NCBI RefSeq assembly: GCF_010015445.1 | Contig: NC_053114.1 | Span: forward strand, 21,926,224-21,990,223 | DNA length: 64,000 nt | Direction: 5' to 3' | Origin: Perca fluviatilis | Lineage: Eukaryota > Chordata > Actinopteri > Perciformes > Percidae | Shown here: positions 25,074-37,879 of the stretch, piece by piece | How the letters are laid out: the number at the start of each line of letters is the position of its first letter | Position numbering within the stretch: the first letter of the stretch is position 1 | The notes under the pieces: generated by a model | Database searches by the model: none | What the model saw: the letters and a program-made list of their open reading frames with translations, nothing else | Told to the model about the DNA's origin: nothing | Program-made: the position numbers and the translations under genes

Positions 25074-26750
25074 TTTTTTTTTTTTTTTTACATTTAATAT
25101 GTTGCTTTTTTTTTAGATTTTTTGTTTAATGATTTTTCAGTGACATAACAAAATCAAAAGGTAACATTTCGGGAGTCAAAACAGTGTCAAGTACAACAAG
25201 TAGAAAAATAAAAATAAAAAAAATAAAAAAGCCAAGAACAAATACACAGAACAAAACAAAAACACAAAATGGTCACCCACTGCTAATTAAAAGCCCAATA
25301 GGTTCACTTACACAGAGATACATAAAAAAACATCCCAGCATGCTACAAATTCACACAAGAAAAAACTCACAATTAATAGACAATCAGGGTGGCTACTCTG
25401 GAATAGCCGTAAAAATCAATCCCTCAACATGTGCAAAAAAATGGACCCCAAGTTTTATTAAACTTTGCAAGAGAACCATGTATCGAGCACCTAACTTTCT
25501 CCAACTTCACAAACTGAAGGATGTCCCTGATCCAAGATGAGTGAGAAGGTGGCGCAGGAGATTTCCACCTCAATAAAATCAAACGTCTAGCAAATCAGCC
25601 TTATATTTAGTAAGCTGCAAAGTAGGAGGTAAAACCCCAAACAAAGCGGTACATGCTGTTGGATCAAATTGAACCCCCGTACAAACAGAAATAGAATTAA
25701 ATATCTGTGTCCAAAAATTAAGTAGTGAAGGGCAAGACCAAAACATATGGACATGGGTAGCTGGGGCCTGATGACATCTAATGCACATGGGATCGACATC
25801 ATTATAGATTTTGGAAAACCTAACTCGAGTGAGATGGGTACAATGTAGAATTTTGCACTGGGTCAGACCATGTCTAGCACAAATAGATGAGGAGTGAACG
25901 CAACGGCAGCACCCACAGCTCCTCCGAGATCCCCTCCCCTAGATCCTCTTCCCATTGGGTTTTAATTGTATGCTGCGGGGTAAGCTGCAAAGAATAGATA
26001 AGATTGTATAAACGTGATATAGCACCCTTAATGGTAGGCAATGGGGTTAAAAAGGAGTCAATTAGAGCGGCTTCTGGGAGACTTGGGAAATTGGGGCTAA
26101 GATTGCGGACGAAACTGCGAACTTGAAGATATCTAAAAAAATGCTGTCTAGGCAAATGGAATTTCTCGGAGAGTTGCTGGAAGGATGCAAATGTACCAGC
26201 AATATACAAGTCCCTAAATGTCTTGATGCCATAGTCAGACCACAAAGAAAAAGCCCCATCAATTAAGGAAGGATGAAAAACAGGGTTAGCTGATAAAGGT
26301 GCTAGGAAAGAGAAGGTCCAAGACCAAAGTAGCGTCGAAATTGCTTCCAGATTTTAAAAGTGGATTTAACTAAGATATTATTGCCAAAAAAGGGAGAGAG
26401 AAAAGCTAAGAGCAGCGTGGATGAGAGCAGTCAATGAAGCAGGTTTGGCAGAAAACATCTCCATACTCAACCATGTAGGAGGAACTGGTGCCCCCTCCAG
26501 AGAAATCCAAAGCTGAATTACTCTAAGGATGAAAGCCCAGTAATAAAACCTCAAGTTAGGAAGGGCTAATATGTTGCTTTTAAGTAGTTTTAGGTTGTTA
26601 ACAAAATCAAAAGAAATGTAGCCAAAACTGACTACTCCCCTAGTTTCCACTTGTTTATATTGCAGACACAAAAAAGGAAAACGTAACTGTAAGATGACTC
26701 TGTACGAGGAAAATAAGGCTACTTTTAATTTTCTTTTGCCAGTAGAAGAC
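25074..26750 (-). pseudogene. L1-like LINE remnant, C-terminal part of ORF2 with poly(A)
   Basis: Minus-strand translation gives LALPNLRFYYWAFILRVIQL-type sequence near 26560, then FFRYLQVRSFVRNLSP, WEEDLGEGISEELW, and near 25790-25580 MCIRCHQAPATHVHMFWSCP followed by LLNFWTQIF. It ends in WKSPAPPSHSSWIRDI and KLEKVRCSIHGS before a stop near 25410. ALPN..YYWA, L...I and C..C....TH.FW.C are landmarks of the L1-type ORF2 C-terminus, including its Cys/His motif. Several stops and frameshifts break it. A T-run at 25074-25091 is the poly(A) tail on the minus strand. The 5' boundary is approximate. Confidence 0.85.
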
Positions 26751-26889
26751 ACTACTGCTCTGTTGACCAGTGGGGCATCCCATAATGTGAATGTGTAATG
26801 TGAGTCCTCAACAAAAACGTGCTGCATATTGTAAAATCATGTTTATTTTTTATTTTACATGTTAATAAACTATATTCTAAAGTGTACTT

Positions 26890-27010
26890 AAACCTTTGGT
26901 TTCTTCCGGCTTCACTCAGTATGCACTTCAAACAGGCAGTATCGATCAAATCGATCAAAATAGGAAAATATATTGGGATCACATTTTTTGCCATATTGCC
27001 CAGCCCTAAT
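26890..27010. mobile_element. hAT-MITE end fragment
   Basis: TATCGATCAAATCGATC and a terminal TTGCCATATTGCCCAGCCCT match the end style of common teleost hAT-derived MITEs. Only one end is present, adjacent to the L1-like remnant. Confidence 0.45.
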
Positions 27011-28818
27011 TTACTGTATTTAATTAAATCAAACAATACATTTACAATGTTTAATATACCATAATATAAATCTGTCAACCTTGTTTTTTTTAGTGTGCCA
27101 TATCTTCTGAAAGCTCTCCCCAAAGAAAGATGTTGCAATAGTCTTTTTAATTTTGATTTGTTCCACTAAGTAAGAATGACGTAAGCTCAACTTTGTACAT
27201 TAGAGAGAGAGAAAAAACATTATCTGGACTTAGTTTTGCCAAGTTGGCATTCCTCTATTTTTTTGTCTATTTTTAATAAAAGAAAGAATGTTATATGTTA
27301 CATAAATGTCCCTGATTCAACTGGATTTAGAAAGATTATAGACCATTTTCAGAACTCATCTTCTCTCTTGCTGTTAAAATTTAAAACTAAATGAAAACCC
27401 TTGCTCTCCTTTCTATTGTCTTTCGAATCAATGATATCAATAGTAACATTTAACTATGAAGACAGTCCACAGGTAAATGTCATTGAGGGCTCCTAAAAAT
27501 TGAAGGCTGTGCCTCTAATGTAACCTTCTCTAATAAGTGATGATTTAAAGGGATGACAATGACAGATTGTGTAAGGGCTCAATCCATAAATTTCTATAAT
27601 GCAAAGATGTGCTCCAGTGGCGATAACTGACCTGTGACACATTTAGAAGTTGTCTCTGAAAGGCAAATCAATATTTCTTTCAAGCTGCACCGTAAGCAAA
27701 TCGAAGTTCTTTAGCAACAGATAATGAATACAAAATGTCAGTAGACATCAAAAAATGTGTCTTTCATTGTGAAAATAAACATCCCTTGGGTTCTACATTT
27801 GTAATTATAATACTCCCAACAACATTGTCTTTCCAAACCAAAAAACAATGTCTGCACAAAAAGTGGAACAATATAAAAAAAAAAATAACTTTTTCTACAC
27901 CCCAAGGGTGTTTTTGTCTTACCAGATTCATCATTCTGTTGCAACAACAGCTCTTCCCATTACTGTCAAACAGAACGTCCCGTTGCGGCAATAGATTTGC
28001 CTCTTCACAACCGAACAAGACACTAACTTTTTAACACATGTCATAAAGCTGCGAGACATCTCATTCAGTGCACAGGGGCCTGTGTTGATCTGAGACTTCA
28101 GACATGCCATGGGAGAGAACAAGCGGTACGTCATCTGATGGTTTCTCGAATGACAGGCCTGACACATAACAGCCAAAAGCTTAGAAGTGCAGTTCACTTG
28201 ACACACTGTCTTCAGGGATGCCTCTTAAAAAAAACGTCACCCCATTTAAAAAAAAAAATCTGTTAGTGTGGGTGGGAGGACGCGATTGGGGTACATAACA
28301 AATAAAGTATTGGCCTACAAAAGATCCAGAGGGAACACTCTATGTGCCTCCTTGGTATCCATTTAACAGGAGGGCTTAGAGCATCCAGCTACTTACAGCC
28401 TAACTGAAGTGCTATATTACTCACCGAACTCAGCTGGAAACACTATAGAAAATGTGTTTGCCTAAGATCTGCTCTCCTTTATCAATCCCAAACAGCAGGG
28501 ACCAAAGCTTTAAGCACTATGCCAGGGTTCCAGCAACAGCAAACAACATTTCAGACTGAAAAAAGACGGAATGGTTGCACAAATAAGATTTCCGTTTTGT
28601 CTCTGCAAATCCTTTAAAGCTGAATCTAACACAGCACATCCTACTGAATTCCCACAGAGACTATTCAAAGACACTGCCTTGGAAAAGTTACATGCAGCCT
28701 TAGAAGTACGAGTGTGCGCACAAGCAGGCAGACACACAAACCTTAAACATATTACAAAGAGAAACTGAGAAACAGGTGCAAGGGCACTCGATTTGAAGCA
28801 GACTCTTTTATTTCTTAC

Positions 28819-28984
28819 CGATGAAGAGGTTCCATTCAGCATCTAGGTCTGCCTGGTTCGCGAGACAGCCCCTCATAACGTTGTGACAGTAGTTGTGACA
28901 GGGTTTCAGCCCAGGCATGCCGCGACAGTATGGGCAGTACAGCATCTTGGTCAATGCTTTGACACATGCTGGTACTACATTCAC
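28819..28984 (-). CDS. gpc6: glypican-6 exon (tentative exon 4), cysteine-rich segment
   Basis: Minus-strand internal exon of 166 bp: 55 codons plus one base. The acceptor follows a pyrimidine-rich tract (TTTGCTTCATAG/GTGAAT) and the donor is ATCG/GTAAGA. The peptide begins [20 protein letters not shown] and ends [17 protein letters not shown]. It carries seven cysteines (PAC, LYC, PYC, KPC, NYC, RGC and one in the CHNYCHN context counted with NYC), matching the cysteine-rich stretch whose disulphides staple the glypican core. [15 protein letters not shown] is the GPC6 form; GPC4 has GDLDFEWNNFI instead. Phase 0 in and phase 1 out match the neighbouring exons exactly, so this exon joins 45844-46235 to 4144-4274. 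It sits alone between introns of 16.9 and 24.5 kb, which fits the very long introns of GPC6-type genes. Confidence 0.95.
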
Positions 28985-31055
28985 CTATGAAGCAAAGAGA
29001 GGTTCTTCAGTTTATGTCATGTCTTTTCAAGCTCATTAAACCTCAGTAATTGTTTTATGACATGCAGTATGATTCCTAGAATGGAAAGAGTAGTTGTGAT
29101 AAAACAATAATATTGCACATAACATTCCTGGACATTTTTATATTTCTACAAAGCATCTATAAGGAATGAAGTTCCAATTGAAAGTTCAGGGGAGGGGTGG
29201 GTGGTGAATAGTCAGATGCATTTCAACTTTTTGACAAACATCCCAACACTACATCATATCTTCTGAAGCTTGAAATGTGAAAACCCACCAGATAAAACTG
29301 TATGACAATACGATGTTTACAACTCTGTCCATCTCAATTCCTTGTGAAGGCTGTGCCTTTTGTTGTTGGGCCATGTCATTGTACCGGCTTGAGTGAAAGC
29401 GACAGGATTCTCACATCTGCTTCCCTTCAGAGGTGGGGATGCAGAACGAAGAGTACATCTGATAATTGGCCTGTCAGCCTCTGTATTCATGCTTGACTTT
29501 AGATTTTGTCCAGCACAAACTCTGGAGACTGCTGGTGTGTGTGTGTGTGTGTGTCTGTGTGTGTGTGAGAAGGGAAGGTTGGCAGATTGGTCAGTGGTTG
29601 TCATAAGGACTACACAACTGGACACATCTTCTATACTTAAAGGGTTTAGCTATGGCAGAGGAACCAATCTACCCATCACAGAAAATGATTTGAAGAGAAA
29701 GTTAAATACATGTTAAGTTATTAATGTCATGTCCATCCATATGAGCAAAACCGTGATTAATTTGCCATTTCTAAAAGTCAAGTTATGTCAACTTGTATTT
29801 ATTTTATAGCCTAAAATCACTAATTTGCCTTGAGAAGCTTTATAATCTGTACAGCCCTAAACACCCTTTAGACCCTCAATTTAGATAAGGAAAAACTCTT
29901 ACAGGAAAAAACAAACAGAAGAAACCTCAGGAAAGAGCAAAACAAAGGAGGGATCCCTCTTCCAGGACAGACAGACATGCAATTAAGATGAGTTTTTATT
30001 CTGAGAAGGATTTGTTCATTACTCATTTTGTCATTTTCTTTCTAATTATTATTATTGTTAGAAGTTGGAAAAAAGAAAACAGAAACATGTAGAGACACAA
30101 AGGCAGAGGACATAAATACATCCGAAGATAAAAGTGAGATGAACATAAAAAAAAAAGAAAACATCAGTGAACCTTTGTACAGTAGCTCCATGGCAACATC
30201 TGATGCTGTGTAATGACAGCTTTGGTCTTGTCTACAGTCTGATTTGACCACTGTAGTCTGTATTTGATTTGACTGTAAAATTATTGTACTGGGAGTGTGG
30301 TTAACATATGGGAATACTGCACACATGGTTCATTTGATATAACATATTTCACAGCTGACATGGAACCCATTTACAGTATGTGTCAGGCTTCTATTTTAGA
30401 AAAATAATCTGATGTTACTAATGGTTGCTGGTTTTATGATATTACTTTAGGATTAAATAATACCAAAATAATTATTAGTGTGTGTGTTTGTGTGTGTACA
30501 CCTACAGTATTTCTGTTACTTGTGGGAAAATGCTAAAGAGCTGAACTAATGGCCAACAAACTCTTAATTCAGTTTGCTAGTTGCGAAACCCAAACCAGGT
30601 TGTGGGAAAAACGGAGATGTAAGATGTACGTCCCCCTATTAAACATTTGTAAGCATGAGGACTGTGGTGGAGACGTCCTCCATCTCATATTCTTTTACTG
30701 TATGTCATACCATGTGTGTATTAATGTTTGTCCTTGTGTAACATGGATAATCCATTGTTCTGCTGTTCTTGGCAGCCATGGAAGGCAGTCCTACACAAAG
30801 CATGGCTGTCTATTTCCAGCTGTTTATTGTTAAATGTTACGCTACCAACCGTTTAGCAACCATTTGCAATGTGGTTCATCTTAACCAGGGCTACTCCCCT
30901 GTGTCAGCCTCCATTTCTAAACAAATATTATCACTTACATTTGCATACTTTATACTGCATTATGAACAGATCATCAATCAAATGTTTATGTACTGTTTAT
31001 AAAAGCTAAATAGGGGTATAAAGTGTTGCCAATTTATATAATTATAAATGATTCA

Positions 31056-31056
<1 letters not shown>

Positions 31057-31089
<33 letters not shown>
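31057..31089. repeat. (TTA)n microsatellite
   Basis: About eleven TTA/ATT units. Confidence 0.95.
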
Positions 31090-31196
31090 GTGATATAGGT
31101 GTCTACTATCACCCTGCATGGAGCCTTCACAGTCATTAGATTTTATGCACAACATTACCTGGAGTTTAATTTCTTTCTACTTTTTCTAATTCACAG

Positions 31197-31381
31197 GCAG
31201 TACTGGAGGGAGTACCAAAAAAAAGAAAAAGAAGAGCAAACCGAGCAAGAACCGGCTGTGTAGAAAGCCAAAGACGCTGCCAAAGTCGCAGAAAAACAAA
31301 CACCAAGAAAACAGAGAGACAGATACAGATGAAACAGACGGAGAGAAACCCGGAAAAGACACTAGCAGACAAACAGAGTGA
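31197..31381 (+). other. exon-like lysine-rich open frame (unconfirmed)
   Basis: A strong acceptor-like tract (TTTCTTTCTACTTTTTCTAA then TTCACAG) precedes a frame of 60 codons ending at TGA (31379-31381). It begins STGGSTKKKKKKSKPSKNRL and later reads ETDTDETDGEKPG. It is antisense to gpc6. The purine-rich composition could produce such a frame by chance. No family recognised. Confidence 0.2.
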
Positions 31382-31619
31382 ACAGGCAGGTGTTACTGCC
31401 ACATTTGGACATACAAACAGCACCAAGTACGTGCCAATCACAGTGTTTGCTTTGGACAGAGCATATCTTAATTCCGAAAGAAAGTTTCACTTGCCAATTC
31501 ACACTTCATGATTTCTATAATAATGATTCGCTTATTTTATGAATTCATGGTTGAATGCACTTATTATATGTATATATTATATTGTATAAAAGCCTCAGCT
31601 GAATGAATGTAATGTAGTG

Positions 31620-32085
31620 TTGCATTGCCAGACCTTCCTCCACAGCGCTGCGCAGGAGGGTCTGGCTAGTCCACACAACATTCCTGGATAGGCGAAAAAT
31701 GGGCTCTGGTTTATTGGCATTTCTTTAAACCAATCACAATCGTCTTGGGCGGCGCTTAACAACAAACGCAGGTACAGTGCCTCTGCAAAATAGCCTTGGG
31801 AAGGAACTTGTTTTGGTGGAACGTGCACGTACGGAGGCGAGCTCTGGAATTAAAATGGCTGTCAAGTGTGCGATGATACTTTTACTCAAGAAAAAGATAA
31901 ATATAATTTGATTGTCGGTTCTAGCTCAGAGGATGTTTCCCGATTTGACCGGAGTTTAGAATCCCAACATGAAAAAAGCGGAAGGTGAGGCATCTGAATA
32001 AGGTGATATACATATATTTGACAGAAACTCCGGCGGTACTGGAACAATCCCGTAAATGAAACGTCGTCCATATAGACTAAATGTA
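31620..32085 (+). repeat. interspersed repeat family X, copy 2
   Basis: Same motif order as 17311-17765: ACCTTCCTCCACAGCGCTGC, CTCTGGTTTATTGGCATT, ACCAATCACAATCGTCTTGG, TGCAAAATAGCC, GGAACTTGTTTTGGTGGAAC, and an end at CATATAGACTAA. The middle is rearranged relative to copy 1. Confidence 0.8.
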
Positions 32086-32471
32086 ATGTATTGCAGTTTC
32101 TTAAAGTATATGTAATATTGTGTTAGCAGATTATAAAATCACCTTTAGATCTGAGGCTGGTCATTCTGTGCCTGCACTTTACTTTCGGTATTGACAAAAT
32201 CAGTATCAAACATAAAAAACAAAGTCAAATCTGGCTGCTACATGCAATTCACCAGCCTACTATAACTGAGGCAGGGACGAGACAGTTTTTAGATTGCACT
32301 TCCACCTCCACCCGCATCCCCATGCATCTCCAGCAATCTCTTTCCCTCTCCCCCGTCAATGACTCAAACCCCACCGATTAAATATAACATTTTCCTATCA
32401 AGCTATATGAATCATTCCATTTCACAGGCTAATTTGCATATAAATATATTTGTTATAGTGACGAATGAAAG

Positions 32472-32488
32472 AAAAGAGAGAGAGAGAT

Positions 32489-32524
<36 letters not shown>
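32472..32524. repeat. (AG)n microsatellite
   Basis: AG run with two GATA interruptions. Confidence 0.97.
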
Positions 32525-32526
<2 letters not shown>

Positions 32527-33671
32527 CGTCCCTTTTGTTTTCTCCGTTGGTTCAGCCCCACCCAGTCACTGTACCTGGGCAAGGACATTAAATCCAGTTT
32601 AAACCACTATCATAAAACAAAAACTAGTCAACAGTATGGGAATATATTCCCTTAATAAATTCACAGTATCACTGCTATGGTATAAACGATGGCAGCAATA
32701 CAGAGGAGCCAAATGAAAATGTAGTATACTGTATAATCTACTCAACATCAGCAAACCATTGCAAATGTCATTTTGTATCATTTAAAAACATCATACTTTG
32801 TCTTCCAACTTGTACAATCAAGTACAGTATTGATTCATGAGAATAACACATAATTTAAAAAAAAGTTCTGGGATTAATCTGTTTCTGTCAATTCAATTAA
32901 ATGTGGCCCATTTTCTAGACAGCCTATTTAAGAGACATGGAGAAAACACTTCCCACTGCCCTCTTTACATTCAGTGTAGCTTTTTAGTAGCGACCAAAAA
33001 AAAATATTTCATACTGCAAATTGGAAGGTGTTTTAGGCTGCCCTTGAGCTTCGTGAGCCTTTAGAAAATTTGCATTAAAATGGTGCCTCCTAACGCAATT
33101 ATTTTACAGGGATTTTTACATCACTGCAGTTACTGTGCCCAGCAGTCGCTGTATGGCCTGGATGAAGGGTAATCTGATAATCTTGTTAGCACTTATTTAC
33201 AGTTCAGTGGATGGAATATTTCACAGCAGGCTGAGTGTAGGACTGGGGCGCGAGATGCCTTAGATCCAGAGTGAGATTAAAACACTAATCTATTCATCTG
33301 ATGTTTAAGTGCTATAATAACGCCACATGGAGAGCATGTGCTTGTGTGCCAGTCAGTGTGAGAGTTTTGCAGCCGTGAAGGAATTAATTAGATCACTCTA
33401 CATAAGTAAAAGACAATAACAAAAACAATACTGCAATATAAGTAAGTAATATTCACTAAATGTACTTTAAGTAGCAAAAGTACTCATAATGCAGAAACAA
33501 TTATCATTGGATTATTATTATGTATGCATTAATGTGTAAATTGGTCGACATGGCGCTTATTCTATCTTTTTTTTATACTGTACACTGTTGGGTAATTTAA
33601 TCAACACTAAAGCATCACATACTTATAAGCCTTTCATATATTTTGTATGTATAATCTAAAACTATAAAGTA

Positions 33672-33674
<3 letters not shown>

Positions 33675-33725
<51 letters not shown>

Positions 33726-33832
33726 TATATTTGTATATATTATAGTATATAGTATAGTATAGTATATATATAGTATATAGTATATATATATATATATATA
33801 TAGTATAGTATAGTATATATTTTATATAAGTA
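33675..33832. repeat. (TA)n tract with TAGTA variants
   Basis: A pure TA run to 33721, then a higher-order mixture of TATAG and TAGTATAGTA units, suggesting expansion after point mutation. Confidence 0.95.
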
Positions 33833-36800
33833 TAAAATAAAGTTTAGTATTTCCCTCTGCACTGTGAAGTAGAAGAATGTACGATGAAATAAAAATACCC
33901 AAGTAAATTACAAGTACCTCAAATTTGTTGTGGCCATTCTGCATACTGAGTCACTTTTGATAAATTATGTACATTATTTTGTTAATACCTTTAAGTGAAC
34001 ATTTGTCATATCAACAAATGTCAGAGTATTAAGTAAGTATTTATTTTTTATTTGAGAGTGGGTGAGGCTTAAAAAGCAGCTTACTCCTTTGCTTAAAAGA
34101 GCATCTTAAAGATGCAGTCAAGATTTCACCCAGCTGATGTGAGCTTTAACTTCATTGAGTTGAGAAAAAATGAAAATGTAAGATTATAAATGCAATGAGC
34201 CGAGCAATAATAAAGCAAGCCACTTCTCATTTCATCCCATTAAAAGGCCACAGTCGGCAGCCATTACACTCACATGAATTTACTATCAGCAATAAGACAT
34301 ATTCAAGATAACTAAATCATTAAAATAATGGATACGACTCTCATAATGAGAGATAACTCTAAAAGACACTCTTGGAAGACATCACCTTGTCTATCCAACA
34401 GGGTGTTGTCATGCACATATGGCGTGAACTCCCTTTAGGAGTAACAGAGTGGGAAGAGCACAGACGATGGAAATTGCTTTGTGCCACAAAGTAATGAAGT
34501 TGTGAGAAATGACAATGACTTTGCAAGCTACCAAGGCCAATCAAGGGGAACACTAGTGGGACAGTGAGACTGTCGCCCAAAAATTGTCTCAATAGTTCTG
34601 TCATAATTATTGTGACAGGCTACGTTACTTTGCACTGATTGGACATGGATGTAAGACTGCATTGGTGCCCCAGTGTCCCCACTCAATTGCACAGCCATTA
34701 GTGTCAATGGCAATATGAGTGATCTGTCACTGTGCAAATCAGACTCCCATCTGCTACCAAGAGAAAGATAACCTGGTCGCACCAAACGCCTGTGTAAAAA
34801 CTTCACTTATTTCTTCCTAGCCAAAGGACTACACTAAAGTTTGTTGCGACACAAATCTAAAAATTAATTATTTCCTTAGGTTAGAGAAGCTGGAAGATGT
34901 TCACAGAAGGTAACATTAAAACCTTCACACATTAGCCGTCTGCTGCACTGACATAAGCTAATGCTTTTTTAATCATAAAGAAAGAAGAGCAAACTGGAGT
35001 GATGACAAGACAGAAATAATGCCAATGCATAGTTAAGTTTAAAGATCTACTTTCATAACATACGTCTGTAATGCAGTAAAATGTGCATTATTGTATGTCT
35101 GCATTTGCTTTAAGTAGTGGTTTTTGTTTTAAAGAAAATCTCATAGAGCACAACTGCTGCTTATCACATACAGAAAGATGTAAAACATGAGCTCTTATTA
35201 TAGTGTTCAGAGTTTGATATTGTATCTGATCGCCATAACATTTAACTGACAGCTACATTTAGTACTTAGAATAAAGTTTGACTTGCACATACAATGAGCT
35301 CATAAAATGTGATGCTTTGTTATGGCTTAAACTTAGTGCAGTAGTTCATTTATTATTATTAACATTTATATATTAATACGTATACAAATGTTAATTTATA
35401 TATGTATTATTTCTATGATGTGGGAAAAAAGAAAGTTTTTATTATTGGGTGAACATTCTCTTACTAGACTTCCCCAATTCGTGCTGACTAAATTAAAGCA
35501 TTTAATGTAAGAAAAAAAACAAAACAAACAATATTAATGCTTGGGCACATTGAGTAGTAGAAATGAGTTGGTCAAAGACATTTTTTTGTGATGAACGAGC
35601 TCTATTGCAATGCCTTGCAAAAACTGTCCTCTACTTCAACCATGAAGTTAATCTGACCTTAACCAAGTACTTTTAGAATCATAAACAAAGCCACTGTCTC
35701 ATGTGTACTTACAAAGTGTACAGTATGCTCTGGTTTGCTTGTTGTGAATTGTTGATTTAGCAGTGGCGTATACTAAGTTATATTCAAAGAATTAATAAAT
35801 TCATAATTAAACCTAACAGAGAGAAAACGTATTTGGGATTTAATATCCCAGCCTGTCAGTGCTGTGGGTGCGCTTCAGTTACCACCAACTCTCCGAAGAC
35901 GCTAATAAATTAACTGCAACTGCATGTGGCTATTAGAGCTGATCTTCGTGAATTGGACTGTTTTTGCATAGAAAGGGGCCTATTTTGCGCCAAATATATG
36001 TATATCACCTTATTCAAATATGTGAAAATAGCACAGGAGCACCATGACGCAGTTAGGTGTGCATTTCACAATTCCGGGTGCTTTATAAATTATACAGTTT
36101 CTTTTTGTCTTACAGTATTTGTGCAGGTTTAGCAGCCACAAAAGCTGAGCAACCTGGCTGCAAATCCACCCCTCAGAGGATATATACAGTAAGATAAGCA
36201 AATGGGTAGACTTGGGATGAATACTAATCCTTTGGTACATACAGTCATATACTGTGCACAATATGACACCTTATGCACTAAAGTTGTCATTGATAATAAA
36301 CCACAGTCTATAGCACTTTGTACTTACACTAATCATGTCTCCTTTCTGTGCTTCTTTGTGAACTTTAGAGTCTCCCTCCACTCACCATGTTAAATGTAAG
36401 ATGGAGCCAAAGACAATTCCAGAGAGGCTGCACTAAAATCACTTGCTGTCAAATCAATGACTGTCTGAGACTGACAGAATAATCCACATGTGAGCAGCTG
36501 TGCCTCCACGAAACAACACAGCGGTACTTGGCGGGCCCGGCAACCCACATGAGTCAGCTCAAATGTCTTTCTTGGGGAGGTATGGGATCGCCCGTTGATC
36601 TACCCTGACATGTACCATGTTATATGTCTGGAGCAGCAGTTGGGACTGTTTCTTTAATTTACCAAGACAAGTGCAAACATGTTAAAAGCCAGGCCCATAT
36701 TGCTTGATGACTACGCACAGCGTACCGTGAGCCATTCAGCATCTCTGGTGGGAATGAGACCTGCATATATATTTATCCATCTGCCATGGTGCCTTCTGCA

Positions 36801-37879
36801 TTAAAGCACACCACTCCCCCTGTGTCCATCTAACTTTGAAGGTCTGCAGCCCAGCCAGGGGCAAACAGTTCTCATGTGGCTGCCAAGAAACCTCTGTACA
36901 AATGTCACAACATCGGTGCTGACAACCTTCTCTAAGTGCTTGTAAAATAAATATGTGGTGCCATATACTTTAAGTCAAGGTGCAAAAAAGTTGTCATAAG
37001 ACGTCATCTGGGCTGGCAACTGATGTGACATATTTTCACTAGTTGTTGGATAAGACAGATTTTTTTTTTTACCATAAAATTTAACGTTAAAATTCGATGG
37101 ATGGATTTTCCTTCCTTTTGTATTTAGTTCTAAATGTCCTCCCCCTCAGTATCAGGGTGACTGCATCAGTATCTTTCAGTATGAATTTGAAGAGCATATA
37201 CTGTAGAGAGATGTATACAGTATATTTCTTCATTATCATTTTATATCATGTCCTTGTATTTCAGACCACATGCTGTCTCTCATTTTTTCCAACATTCTGC
37301 AGTTCACCACAGATCAAAATCTTTTAATTAAAAAGGACATCTTTGGTGCAGCACATTTCCCGATGACGTGCCAACCTTTTTGAGCCAGATGCCATCTGCC
37401 GTCACAGCATTGTGGCTGAGGCCTTATCCCCAGCAAGCTGTGTGAGCTGTGAGCCAGTGAGAGAGAAGGAGACAGACAGAGAGAGAGAGAGAGGGAGAGA
37501 GAGAGACAGACAAGTTTGTCCAGTGCATCTGGAAGTGGGCCTCAGATGAGAAACATGGATGAACCATATTCTCATATGGAGGAGGTCAGTTAATCTGCCC
37601 TGAGCAGAATCTGTTGTCAAATTGTTTTAGTCCTCTTTCTGGTTGTGCAACATCATAAATACAGATACTAAACTACATGAGACTCTACTAGATAACATAC
37701 AGTAAAGGACACTGTAAAATATTCTCACTTCCTTGATTAAATGAACACCTCATTGAGTATGATTTAGTTATACACACCTATTGTTTTATAATTGTCTTTA
37801 TTTAATTTTACTCAAACAATTATTTTCATTATTGATTCATCTGCCAATTATTCTTCCATTATTTTCTTCCATGTTATAT

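Noticed and set aside
25184..25540. 118-codon plus-strand Lys/Thr-rich frame
   Set aside because: It overlaps the 3' part of the minus-strand L1-like remnant and its A-rich complement; not an independent gene.
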